A DNA stretch of 64,000 nt from Anaspis maculata (Eukaryota; Arthropoda; Insecta; Coleoptera; Scraptiidae): positions 99,963,863 to 100,027,862 of the forward strand of contig OX421961.1 in the NCBI GenBank assembly GCA_949128115.1. The letters are read 5' to 3'. Below, piece after piece: positions 25,401-39,300 of this stretch. Each line of letters starts with the position of its first letter. Positions within the stretch are counted from its first letter, which is position 1. The translations under genes and the position numbers were made by a program. The notes beneath the pieces were generated by a model. The model searched no databases and was not told the DNA's origin. It saw only the letters and a program-made list of their open reading frames with translations.

Positions 25401-28400
25401 AACTTTGAGGGATGATTCCCCATCAAAAATAAAGCCGAAAGAACAAATAACTCATATGGTCCTAAAATGCTTCCTTGAAAAGATACTGAAGCTGACTAGC
25501 TGACCAGCTGAAGTTGAAGTTGACTTTTTGAAATGGTTTTTTCACCGTAACTTTTGAACCATTAAACCGATTTTGATCAAATTTAAACCAAAGTTTAGTC
25601 AGATGAGTCACCGTTGAATAATAATACCACAATTCATCAAAAATTTCTAGGGACGTAGATAATAGGGGGCTGTTCCCTATTTTCGCCCCTATTTTTATCT
25701 TCCTTAATAATTTTTCCAAATTGTTGATATTTTCGCATTCTACGTCCAATTTAGAAGAAAAAGTTACGCAAAATTTCGACTCAAGGCTTCGTTTTCGTGA
25801 TATTTGGGATTGAAACATTGGAAAACATCTCGAAATCGCCACTTTTCTGGGCCTAAAAATTAAAATTCAAAAACCCATGATTCGTGAACAAGAATGAGTT
25901 TTCTGGGTGTTTTAAGTTGATAAACCACCTTTTTTGCTGAAAAACATGAAGTTTTTCAGAAAAAACAATTTGGGCCCTGGAAAGTCGCGATTTAGTGTTG
26001 TTCTCCAATTTTTCAAACAGAAATATCTTGAAAATGAAGCCTCTAATCGAAATTTTGCAAGAGTAATTTTTTCTTCTGAATTGAACGTAGATTTCGAAAA
26101 TATTAACATTTTGAAAAAATAATCAGGGAATTAGGGGAGATAAAAATAGGGGTGAAGATAGGGGACAGTCTCCTATTATCTACGCCCCCAGAAATTTCTG
26201 AATAATTATTGTGGTATTATTATTCGATGAAGACTTATTTGACTAAACTCTGGTTCAAATTTGATTGAAATCGGTTCAACGGTTCAAAAGTTACGGTAAA
26301 AAAAAACATTGAAAAAAGTCAACTTCAACACCCTGTATTTTTTCAAGGAAGCATTTTAGGACCATGAGTTTTTTGTTCTTTCGGCTTTATTTTTGATGGG
26401 GAATCATCCCTCAAAGTTTGTAATAACCAGACCCGAACACCCTGTATATGAATATCGCTTTGCCAACTTGACTGATTCGAATTCAGATCTGCTCTTGACA
26501 CTTAAAGCTCGCTGGATTCTGTGGACAACTAAATAAATTCTCTTGAACACCGCGTAGGATTCTTCTCAAGAAGGATGCAACTTTAGAGACTTTTCTTTCT
26601 TGCTCTAATGCCCGGTTGCAGGAACGTGGTAGCTAATTTTGCGACATAGCAAATTGAATCGGGTTGCAGGAACAGGGTATCAAACACGGTAACAAACAGG
26701 CTGTGGCTAAGGTTGTCACACATTTGAACTACTTGCATCTTTTTATGCGTAGGTAAGTACCTAAAATGTCTGATTCGACACTTAATTTTGAATTTTCCAA
26801 CGTCTCCGATTTTTATTCTCCTGAGAAGACCAAGAAATAACAGTTCCTCGAGACGTCGGGTCATTGCCAATCGAAAAAACCTCCTCGAAGATAAAAAAAA
26901 ATGTACTGCGCGGGCTGCGGGCTGTCAAAGTCAAAGAAGCGTCAAAAATTTTGAAGTTGACAGCATTATTTATTTCTCCGAGTTTTGAACAATAATATGC
27001 AAATCATTGCACTGAATTAAGGCATAAATCCATCCTGCACAGGCTCTCGATCAGGTGAATATGGCAAACTGCCTCCGTAGATGCTATTATGTCGATCAAC
27101 AATTCCAAGTTCAGGCGATGGGAGTTACAGACTGAAATTGCGAACACTAGCTGGATGCCTCCACGAGCACGAGCCTTGTACCTCCGGCGGAAACAAAGCT
27201 GTTGTTTACACCAAGAACGCGGAGCTCCTTATTGCAAAGCATTGCTCGGTCAAAGTATTAGTGCTTCGGTGACAACGATGAGTTACAGGAGTACTGGGAC
27301 TGTGATCCTGTGACGAAACTTGAACAATCCTGGTCCGCTAGTAACACTGTATCAAGAATGTGTCAAGGTGATGTCCAGTGTTGATTCAGTAGCTGCAGAA
27401 CAGCTTTTGATGGTAGTAAATACTGCAGGAGCCGTTTGCATGAGCAACAGCGAAGTAATTAAGAGGAAGGAAGGAAACTGAATTCTGGACTTGTCAAGTT
27501 TTTCTTTGGTACAAAAATAAATCTCACACAGTGAAAATGGCTGCCTCTTTTCTCTTGTCTTAATTCAAACCTAATCCCGCAGAATCTGATCCCAAAAATT
27601 CGTTCTGGCCTGGATAACTGGTTGCCTGCAGCCACTACCCAAAATTCTCAAATTCTGATCAATGAATCGAAACTCAAACGTACACTTGTGCTTGCTTTTT
27701 TATCTTCTCCCGTGCATCTTTTTCCATGCACAATCCAGCTTAGCTTTCCATTTCCAAAGATTCAACATCTATGGATTCAACTTTTCGTTTGACAAATAAT
27801 GTCAGTCGTCACCCTAGACACGTCTCTGTTTACGCCGTCAAATAGCCTACCATTTGATACCGAGTTTGGTACCGAAGCTAATTTGCGACGGAGCTTTGAG
27901 TTTCTTGCAACCGGGGGTTAGAGTTGTATAGCAACGCCAGGTCACCCACTTTGAATCCAATCGAGTTAGTCTCCGAGTCATAACGGGGGTCTTATTCATT
28001 CGATTTTTGGTGATTCGAATCCGTTCTCGACCTAACTCGTGAATGTCGCACATTTTTGCCCTAGGTCGTTGACGTAATCGGGAAAAGCCTTAGGATCATT
28101 CTTCGGCGTGCCGAATTGTAGATCGCAGAGAAGGCTAATTTCTTGACCAAAATTAACACCAGCCGGTTTTTTTCTCCGTGGTGTTCAATAATGGCAGCCC
28201 GATACGTCATTATAATAATTGTGTCGGCAGATGAGGAGCTCAGTCGCGCTGATGCTCGTTGACGACCTTTTGACAGATGCTGCTCCATCGTTCTGTTGAA
28301 CCGTTCACCCTGCATGATCTGAGTGTGAATCCAGTGGTACTCCGAAACGGCTGATCGGGCTGATCCTCGGGCTGATCAAATTGTCTACCAGCACACTCGT

Positions 28401-31400
28401 CGAGTACGTTTACACAGTTGCTAACTCCGGTAGTTATAACTAACGTAGTTCTAACTACGGATATTGAGTGCCGTGTATATGGTGTCTAAATACCGAAGTT
28501 ATAACTTCAAACTGCTAACGCTACTACTGTTTTCAAACAGGAGTAAATTTATAACTCCCGTTCAACATCGGTAGTTGGCCACCGTTTGGCGTGTATACAC
28601 TGCGGTAGTTATAACTATTGTTACGAAGCTCGCGACCATCCCGGCTCTTTCTAGAGAAATCCAGATTTCCACGTTGCATTCGGGAAGTATCGAGAGACTT
28701 CAGCGGTAGGTCACGACACGTCGAGACTTCTGGTGGAGGTGCCGTAGAAGGTACGCGTATATTCTCGACGCAGATACCAGAAAAATCCTCGTGTGCTGGA
28801 AACACCAACAGGAAGCATCCAGAACCTCCGATGCCACTATAAGAGAGGAACTCGACCTGGCATCATCGGCAGAGTTTGAATCGAGCTATCGTGGCGTTAA
28901 CATCTCAAGCGACATTGTGAATTTCTAAGCGATTAATAATTGTGTGCGTTATTTAGTGGTATCGGTAGTAGTAAATAAAGTGCAGTTTGTTTACAAGTAC
29001 ATCAGTCCGTTTAATTTCGAAATAGGCGAACCCGAATCACAGCCCGAATACCGTAACACTATTGTTATGCCAACCCGTGTGTTGAGAATATTATCCCTAG
29101 ACTGCATGGAATTTTGCTTTTGATATCATCGGCTGTTCTATCCAAACAATAATCAGTGACCCTTGTGATGGAACCTAGTCCATTTTCGACTAAAGTTTCT
29201 CGCAAATGTTGGCTGACAAGAGACTTCAACTTTGACATTCAGAAATTTGTGAGTTGTAACTCCCTATTGGAAAAATTAGTCATTTTTTCAAATACGTGTA
29301 AACGGGCGTTATAACTACGATAGTTATAACGAAGATAGTCGAAACTTCACAACTACTGGAGCTAACGCCGTGTAAACGTGGTCACTGTAGAAGCCTCTTG
29401 GTTGGCTAGGGCGTACGCTCCTGACCCTTGCTGAAGTATAGTCATTGGCAACTAGTATGTATTTGTTGCCATTTTTCTGTTGTGGGAAAAGGCCCCGCCA
29501 CATTGATCGCGGTGCGTTCAAAACACGCTCCGATATCTGAAGTCTTTAGCTCCCCTAGGGTGCGAGCTGATGGCCGCACAGACATCACACTGGCGGCACC
29601 ATACTTCTACGTCGTTCCGGCAGTTCATTCAGGAGAACTTCTCGCGCGCCTTGACCAACGTTTTGTATACCCCAAGGTGCCCCCGGTGACGCTGTCATGC
29701 ATCTCTCTCAGGATCTCTTCCACTTGCATCTTGGTAAACATCACTTGAACTATCTCGTTCTTCCCATCAGGACTCTCACATACCCTCTTCAGCAGCCCCT
29801 CCCCCTCTTCTTCGAGTGCTTCATCAAGTCCAGAAAGAGCTTTAGATTTTAGGCTCTTCACCAGAAATTTCGGCCTACTCTGGTCTGCCCTACTTCTGAC
29901 CACATTCCTTCCTTTCAGCAAGTGATTCAATAGCCGGATTTTCGCGCTCCTCCTTCTTGAGTTCAGCCGTAGTCCAATTTCTTGGAATTTGACAACGATT
30001 GCTTTGACTTCGACGTTTCCATTCTGTTGGTCTATCCTCTTGTATTGTTTGCATTCCTTATCGCTTTGTCTTCGAAAAAGAGCATTCGCGTTGTCATGAC
30101 TTTTTCCAGGACGATGTTGAATTTTGAAGTCATATTTTTGCAGTTTCTTGACCCACCGTGCTCTGGCCTTCTGGATTCTTTAACTCTAGCACCCATTTCA
30201 GCGCAGCTTGCATGACCAGTCCTCACCAAAAATCTCCGGTAGAAGAGGTACTGACTGGTTAAAGTAGTCGACATCTTTCACTATGCTTAGTAGGTGGCTC
30301 CTGACGGGTGAAACTTAGTAGATAGTTTCTTTCCAGTTTGGACAACATCTTGTTGTAGTACCTATTCCACTACCCGCTTGTGTAGTCCCCCTGATGCTTC
30401 AATTCTGATATTGGTGCCATGCAACCTTCAAAGTCCTAAATGTATACCTGAATGGCGTACGGTCTTCGGTGATTTTGCGCAAGGACTCAGCAATGTCAAA
30501 AATTTCACAAATCTTCCGTAGTATTGTGTGATTTCTTGATCGTGATCATTCGGATCGGACAGCATCAAAATTTCGCTAGGCGGTCTTGATTCCTTTCAAC
30601 GAAACTCCATGACCCAAAAATTTTACCTCCTTCTGGAAAAGCACTCACTTCTTTGGATTCAGCTTTAGATGGGCACCTTGAAGATGTCGATATACCTCAC
30701 GAAGGTTCTTCAGAAAAGATGTCTTTCATGTCCGACCGATGACTCTTACGTTGATCGTCAAGGAAGACTAGACAAGTTTACTATGTGAAACATTCTTCCT
30801 CAGACGTTCAAATGTGGCAATTCCATCACACCCGCTCTATGAAAATTCGCAACGCAACCGCAACGCAAAGTGCAACGTATCTGATTGGCTCGCAAGGTAT
30901 TCGCCAAGCCAATCAGAAACCATGCGCCTTATTGCGTTGCGGCTGCAGCTGCGTCGCGTGCTTTTATAGAGCGGTTTTTACGGAGATGATGATGCAATGT
31001 TGAATCGAGCTTGTCCTCCAAGTAGAATTATGTCTTCCATCGTGAAGGCTGCAGGTTTTTCTTGGATAAATTTCATCACACATTTCTTCTCCTTGCCGCA
31101 CTTGTATTTCCAGTTGCGTGAAAACATTGCCGCTGTCTTTTTTTCAAGAACTTTGAGATCCGTTCTACGAGTCAACACTTGCCTAGGGTTCTTTCTTTCT
31201 TGATTTTTTTGCATGTCTCGTTCGAGTTAATGACTGTTATCAAGATTATTCATGTTCATGAACTTAGCCATGATACAGCTAGCAGCTGTGCCGGATTCAG
31301 CAATGTCGGCGTCGTGTCCTCCAAGATGTCTGCTTAGTGTTGCGACTACTATTTTCTCGGAGTTAGCCGCTACACGAAAGGTTTCAGCTGGAAGTAGGTG

Positions 31401-33244
31401 AATTTTCTCGGTGGTCGTCATGGATGTTCGAAGCGTCATTTCCTTGTTTCCGACCTTTAGCGTCCGTCGTCCAACATCCAGGATCAATTTGTACTTATCC
31501 ATCAAGTCCAGGCCAAGTATGAAATCGTCAACAATGTCAGCGACCAAAACTTTTCTCGCAGCAGAAACCGTTCAAAGTGAATGCTCACTGCAGCTTCTCT
31601 GTACAATGTAGCAGACTCTCTGGTAGCTGTAGTCAAGCGAGCGCCGTTCGTCGGCGATACAATGCGTTGCCTTTGAAGCATGGGCATTCCACGTCGAACG
31701 ATTGACTTTATGTCTCCAGGATCGATAACGAAAACATCATTGTCATCGTCATGCTTTCTAATCAGAAGAAGGCTGTCTATTGGGTGACTTCCACTCGTTT
31801 CGACGTTTGGCTGAACTCGACCTTTGCCTAGAGACCCGCCGCAGCTGTCCCGGTTTTCTGCAGGTGAAGCGACGTGGCCTGCTCCCTGTTTTTGCTTCGC
31901 TATCTTGCGGTTTCATTTGAGATAGGGAATCGAGCACTTTCTGTAACATTTCCTCGGCTGAGTTCCCAGTCAGCATACATGCCCGACTTCTTCGTTGATT
32001 CCAAGTCTACCTCCCGAATACGGTAAGACCGCGTAGTGTCTTTGCCAGCTTCGATGCGAAGTGCATGAATAAGGGCGTCGCTGATCGTAGTTGGATTGCT
32101 GATATACTAATGATAATCATTTATCGCAGATCGTGATCTTTCATTCTGCTTATTAACGTATTCCTGGTAATGTCCGCCAAAAGATCCGGTGAATAATTTG
32201 GACTAGGTGAGGTGAGGAAACTAGGTGAGCCAGCCATTGGACGTCGGTTCCGAATTCTTGCAAGTTTTAACCGCTCTGTTGTGTCCAGTGTCCTAGCTCT
32301 GAACTGACGGCTCGATATACCAAGGGGCTGAGACCGCCGCAAGTGCGGTTGCCATAGCAACGGCGGATACCAACCAATCGGACCGCTATATTTGGCGAGT
32401 TACGCCGTCTCAAACTTTGCGCCTGCAACGAGCAGCGTCAACGCTGGGCCTCTGAGAGCCAGAACCAAAGCGATAGTTTTCTTTAAAAAAAAAAAAAAAA
32501 AAAAAACAGCTTCACTAGATCATTCAAACGACTGTCAATGATTTGTCATTTAAATCGGAACATAGAGATCAGCCGATTTGGTTTTTTATTGACATTTGAA
32601 TGCAGAGCGCTGTTTTGTTTCTATAATATTAATAAAAATCTTCACAAATAAGATCTATTTTGCTAGCATGTAGTAACACGTGAATATCCCCTCACGTGCG
32701 TGAGTCGCAATAGCGCATTTTCTTAGTGCAGATCTGTCATTGATAGAAATGGAGTCTGGCTTGGAAATTTAATGTTCATACGAGACAAGAGTAAGTCTCA
32801 CGTTCCATGGCAATCGTTCCAGTAATGACAAAAAATCAATATGGCGGTCAAGATGGTGGTGGAATCATGAAATCCAACTTGAAAATAAGAATGATCATAC
32901 ATGACAAGGGTAAGTTCAAAGTTTCTTAAAAATCGTTTCACTATTAATAAATTTCAATATGGCGGCGCAACCATGGAATCAAATCTGACCACTGGTCATC
33001 CTTGAGAACCTAAGCTATCCATCGGAAAAAGTTGCAGAAGTCTAGCTCCATTCCCCGAGGAGGAGTTCAACTTCTTAGAAGGGCACAGAATTTTTTTCTA
33101 TGATAATAATGATAATTATGTATTGATAAAAGAAGCCCATTGGCCACCCTTTGGGACATTAGCTATCCATCAAAAAAAGTTCCAAGGCTCTGACTTCATT
33201 CCCCGAGGAGGAGTACAACTTCTTACTTTCTACTACACGAACAG

Positions 33245-33301
<57 letters not shown>

Positions 33302-36300
33302 TCGGCCATATAAGCGTCATTTTCTTACAAAAATGCGCTAAAAAAACCGTATATGTATAAGCCTCACACTATCTTTCTCGCCGCTACGCGGCTCGGGATT
33401 TAAACGGGGCTCACGCTAGACCAGTTCACTTCCCAGCCTAGGTATGTAATATTGCTACGTATTTTGCGTTTAGGTTCGTTTATAATTGAGACGATCGTTT
33501 TAAGACACACACTGTTTATCACTGCTTACTAATATACACGTCAAAAGTTATTTACGCCTGAAAATATCGCCGATTACTAAACTGCTCAACATTTGAAATG
33601 TCGGTATCGAAAATTTTGCCCTTTTTCAAAACGGTATAACTTTAGATTGTCTTAACCGATTCCGATTTTATTTCCACGGTTGTTTAGATACATCTCCCAG
33701 CAGTCTACTGGACTGGCGAAATTTTTTGACTTACCTCAATTACATTCGTTACAGGGTGGAATGTAAAGCATTGCAAAATTGTGCTCAGTTCAATAGATCC
33801 CCATTTTTGTAAACAATTTCTTTTTCCAAATTCTAACGATATAATCATGAAGCCTGATGTCCTATCTCGAAATGGTTTTTGAATTTTCCAGATCAGAAGT
33901 CAAACAATAATGGCATGTTTTTTTCTGTAAAAGTTGCATTTGAGTCATTTTGGTTGGCAATAACATCGCATTTTTGATGATAGCAACCTGTAATTTTGCA
34001 TGCTTGTTGCTTGAGCTGTTGAAAACTGCTGCGCCCTCAGAAACCTCCATTTTACTTTCCCGGTTCGCGTTCTCGAAAGAAAAGGAAAATATTGCGAACG
34101 CGCAAAAATGTTGTTTCCGGATTTCGAAGAATAACTTCTTTCAAGGTCCATCTAATCGATTTATTCAGACTATTCCAGATCAAAGTCGGTCTGTCTGCCT
34201 GTCTGTGTGTTTAACTCTGTGTAATCGTCTATAATAACTCCCAAACGGTTCATTCAATTGAGCTGAAATTCGGTATGCGGCCATGGTATAGGCGTCTAAT
34301 GAATTTATGTGATTTTGGTTGCAATCCGCCATTGGAGGGCGCACTTATCGCATTGTATCAATATCGGAATTTTTGACGTACGGACCGAGGTACGGACCTC
34401 AAATTGAATATGTGGATGTTTTGTTGGTTCAGAAACACACTCTAAAATTTTAGTTAAAATGTGTTTCAAAAATAAAACCTCAATTTCTTATTTTTTAAAA
34501 ATGTCTAAAATGCAACTTTCACAAAAAAAATCATATTATCATTGTTGAACTTTTTATCTGGAAAATTCGGAAGCCGTTTTGAAAGAAGACATCAGGCTTC
34601 ATGATCATATCGTTAGAATTTGAAAAAAAAATTGTTCACAAAAACGGGGACCTGTTAAACTAAGCCCAATTTTGCAATGCTTTACATTCCACTCTGTAAC
34701 GAATGTAATTTCAATGAATTGGAAACTCTCGCCAACGGAGTAGATTGCTGAAAGATGTATCTAAGCAACCGTGAAGACAAAATCGGAATCGGTTAAGACA
34801 ATCCAAAGTTACACTATTTTGAAAAGGGGCAAAATTTTCGATACCGACATTTCAAATGTTGAGCAGTTTATTTGCCCTTATCCGTTCGCTATTGCTTTGG
34901 ATTAAATCGCCATATACTGTTTCGTATATACAATCGGATTATATTGTTTCGTAGGCCGAGGATTGGTGCTTTATCGCCCCGACAATTGTTCTGGAATCTT
35001 CCATCGGTCCTCCAGCAAATGCCACAATGACCCGACATACGGTTTCTAGGCGACCCCCGAAAAATCATACACCTTTCGGGTGCATACTGCGGGCTTTGGA
35101 GCCGCGGCGCCTCCGCCAATTCGGCCGATCTTTCCTACTCGACTGTTGAGGTCTCCACGTAAATTTCAACGGTACAAACTTCGTGTATAATCTGGAATGC
35201 ACTACAGCTTCGCACTTGTACACTGCGAACAGTCTAGAAAGATCAGGTGTGCTTAGAATGCAGGAGAATCGCCGCTCGTAACAATATTATAGCCTTCTCT
35301 GGTACCTACCTCAATTTCAGACTGACACATCTGTTCTTTTGTGCACAATAAAGGATGTCTCAGGAATGGTCGCAATCAGTACGTTCTCAAAAAATCATCA
35401 AAAAATCTTTGTTTTTAAGAAAAATTTTCATAGTTTAGAAAACAGTCATTCGGCTGTATCAACTAATCAACCAAACTAATGCCAGACAGTGTTCGTATCA
35501 ACCCCGTTTTACGGTACCTAGGACCCTAGGTGATTTATTTATTATTTTATTCAGGCGTTTGAGTACCTAAGCTACCTACTTACTACCTACAAGGATGAGT
35601 TTTCAATTATCGCGGTAATTGAAGGAGATGAATATGAAAGCAATGAGATTGAAAGTGAACGTTTGCGATAGAAAATGAAAACATTTCCTTTTTAATTTCC
35701 AGAACAATCAGTGCTCACTCTAGCGAATGCTTTTAATGACAATTCCAATCCAATTCTCACAGATGATATATCTGCCATCATCGATTGTTATTTAAAGAGC
35801 CCTTGGGGCTTCGCGGGCATCGTCGAATGTTAATGGGGCCATTTATTGCTCATTTGAATCTTTTAAAATAGCAGATTTCGCTGAAGTCGTAGCATGCTTT
35901 CAGATGATCAGTTTGTTTACGGTTTTGATGGGTGAAAGGTCAGGATTAGCTGCAATCAAGTCAACATGGTAATATGTTTTTGTCAACTTCGATTTTTAGA
36001 GCTTCGGTATTTGCGTAACGCCTCTTGTTTATTTGGAAAAATGGTGTACTTTCACAAAAGAATGCTCGGATATTTCAGAATTTGCCATCGAAGACCTCGA
36101 TTTGTCGTCGAAAATTTAATTAACGCGCACTGCTCAAGAAGTTACGATCAACGCTGTGTGGCTATACCTGGGTACTTAATGAAACTTCGAGACTCACCTC
36201 TACTTGCGACCTGTGCCATTTCGAAGCAAACGGCCAATTTGTGCTCTTATAAGAAAAGTTTAATTGGGTGCAATATACAACAATGAAAGACGGCCACTTT

Positions 36301-39300
36301 TTGTTTGGTTTCAGTTCTGCACCCACTATGCAACTTCCGATAAAACGAAGTTTCCAACTTTTGCTCGGACCAGGCCACCTGACACCCAGATTTCCAAGTC
36401 TGTCGCTTCGGTGCTCGTAGCGTTCAACTGGACTCACGTAAGTCTTTTTGTTTTTTTGAGCCATTGAAAGAAGTTGAATAGTTACCGGTTAGGTATTATT
36501 ATTGATCAATCACACAATAAACCATCCATCAACAGACTAAAAGACGCGTTCAATTCCAGGTGGTTCTTCTCTACCTGAAGTCTGCGGATTTCGAGTTCGG
36601 CAACATTGCTGCCATAATCCTGCAGACTTTGGCTTCGGCAGGAATAACAGTCATTTCCACAAAGCACTGGGACACCCCCTACCATCACGGATACGGCGAA
36701 AATCCCTTTTATAATTTGGTTGAACAAACATACAGAGATACCAGAAGTAAGTAGGTATACCTAGCCACCTATCGTTATTCCATGCAATAAATTTCTTGAA
36801 AATTGAGCCGAAAGTAAAATTTGAGCGACACAACTCGTAATTCTGGAATAAATATTTTATGACTATAGCGAGAGTATGAGGATCTTCGGGGGATTCAGAC
36901 AAATCCATTGACTTGTAGTTTTATGGGATCATTTCGAGCTGAACTATTCCATCGCTTATTACTTTTTAGTTCATCTGAATTGAACCGCCCGGAATAATTC
37001 GACGCTAATAAAATTCAATTTAGATCTATTCCCGGATTCGGATGGCACTTTTTAGATTTCTCAGTAAGTGAGTCTGGAATAACAAGGTTTCAACTGCAGT
37101 TTTTTGGGGGCAAATTAGATTTTTATGTGACCAAATTCTATTCGTGTTTCTTCATTAATTTGTGTTGTTATCATGAGGATATCCTCCTGAGTTTTCTCCC
37201 ATAGTTTCTCATTCCAAAGATGGTAGTCAAAGCTCCATTTTATCAAAAATTATAACAATTATTTGGGACAGAGTTCTATCTGAAAATCATTGATGCAATA
37301 TTTCAATACTTGTTACATCGAATATACTATTTATAAAGACTTATATTAATAATTACGTTTCTATAGTTCTTCTGTTCATTATCAAAAAGTAGGTTTTTTG
37401 TTCACTATTGTAATATTTATATTATTATTATTGTGATTGTGTTATGATTTTTGTTTACTTAATCACAGAAAATTTCACAGATAACCATGAAATAATGTTT
37501 CAGGCAAGTAGGTAATTTAAGAAGCATCATTTTGGTTATATGGATACCTATACAGGGTGTTTCAAAGATGATAGCAAAAAATTCAACTGTGGGTAGATCT
37601 TGTCAAAATATGACGAAAGCCTATATACCATTTTGCAAAGTTCGGCCTAATGAAGAAGATACAGTCCTCCAAAGTTCACTTTTTTCGGATTTCAAAGATT
37701 TGTAACTCAGGAACGTTTCGACAAATTCAGCTTTAATTTAGCTAAAGCTGGTTTGTCATAATTATCTATCAACCTGCCAAATTTGGAAAGCATATTTTTT
37801 TTGATTCTGTAACTTTCAACAAAATTTTCGGAATATTTACTCACCCCCCCCCCCCCCCCCCCATTTTGAACAAGGAACCCTGGGGGGACTTTTTGGGGTT
37901 GTTCCCACGATTTTTATCTTTTGCTGATTTAGGATCTATATGGACGTGCTTGGTATCTTTTATACGCTATCAAAAACGATACCAAGCACGTCAATATAGA
38001 TCCTAACTTATCAAAAAATAGAAATCGTGGCAACAATCTCAAAAAGTTCCCCCAGGGCTCCTTGGTTCAAAATGGGGGTAAGTAAACATTGCGAGGATTC
38101 TGTAAAAAATTACAGAATTGAAAAAATGATGGATTTGGCTTCTCTCATGGAAAACAAGTGAATTACTCCAAGGGTCCCAAAAAAGATCCCCCCTCAGCCG
38201 CCTCTGGGTGCAAAGCCAGAATGCCTCCCACTCTCAAAAATTTTGATTTCAATCGTAGACCAGGAAAATTGCTGATGTCTGCCTTTTACACGAAATGCAC
38301 AATTGTTTAAGCAAATTAATTATTAAGCTCAAAAATTATTGGACCGTTCTCCAAGAAATCAATTGTGTGTGGTTCTAAAAGCAAAAAAGCGCATCCAGTG
38401 CATGATTATCATGTTCAAAACACTTTGAACTAATGATTCTCATGAAGATTTTGACCGTTTAAGCCTTGGGCCCAAACTAAGGCGTGTCAAGAAATTGGGC
38501 CCAAAAAACCTGCTTTTTCTTGCATAACTAATTCAAACCTGCTCGTGTTGTAATTTCAACGCCAGATTCATATTCAGAAGGCGGGATTTAGTGAGAAACG
38601 ATATCAAGCACGTCAATATACGTCTTGATTTAGCAGAAAATGAAAATCGTGGGAACAACCCTAAATAGTCCTCCCAAGGCCCCCCAATTCAAAATGGGGG
38701 GTGAATATAAATCCCAAAAATCTCGAAATGAATCAAAGAATTAAAAAAAATGGATTTGGCTTCTCCCATGAAAAACAAGTGAATCACCCCTCAGCCCCCC
38801 CTGGGTGAAATCCCAGAATGCCTCCCCCCTCAAAAATTTTTGTTTGCATCGTAGAACACGATAATAACTTGACTCCAGCTTTTACTCGAAATGCACGATT
38901 CATCAGCTAATCAGCCGGACTATATGTACTGCAACTGTGCCAAGTCTGATTGCTCTAGAATAAAATGCAAGGTAGGTTAACTAACCACCGGCGCCGGTGT
39001 ATACTACATATTTTTATTTACTATCTTAATAAATGCATGCCGAAGTAGTAAGTATCTACTAAAATAATGCTGCGAATTATTGAAATTAGCTTTAGTCCGG
39101 ATGCTAGTTGAAAGTACCTTGCATTTTTTGATGAGAAGATGCCACTCGGTGGAAATGTTCCTTGCATCGTACTCTTCCGATCCAGAAAGGTAGCCATCAG
39201 CGCCATCCATGCCGGCGGCGTATACAGGGTGATACAGAAAAAAAAGTTGAAAAATTATATGTAATTAACCGAAACATGTGGAGACGTGTAACTCACCACA

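Larger units (their letters stand above)
27847..32360 (-). mobile_element. Decayed Ty3/gypsy-type LTR retrotransposon (gag-pol relic)
   Basis: Minus-strand pieces occur in the correct order right to left: gag, aspartic protease, reverse transcriptase, RNase H, integrase with zinc-binding, core and C-terminal parts. Every piece is broken by stops and frameshifts, so it is a dead copy. It is interrupted by a hairpin MITE (30833-30973) and by a MITE (28407-29378) that itself carries a solo LTR. No LTRs belonging to it were recognised at its edges. Its integrase sequence resembles the one at 7161-7510, so they may be one family. Confidence 0.88.
16408..36314 (+). other. Gyc76C: Intron 1 of Gyc76C (19.9 kb)
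   Basis: Donor GTGAGT at 16408 and acceptor TTTCAG ending at 36314. Joining the flanking exons restores an uninterrupted receptor domain at phase 0. It is packed with nested repeats and retroelement relics, listed separately; no independent gene was recognised inside it. Confidence 0.88.

Noticed and set aside
25462..26122. 126-, 65- and 62-codon ORFs with similar peptides on both strands
   Set aside because: They lie within the 25375-26444 palindrome and mirror each other.
32293..32507. Possible SINE ending in the 23-base A run
   Set aside because: No convincing A- and B-boxes upstream of the A run; kept only as a simple repeat.
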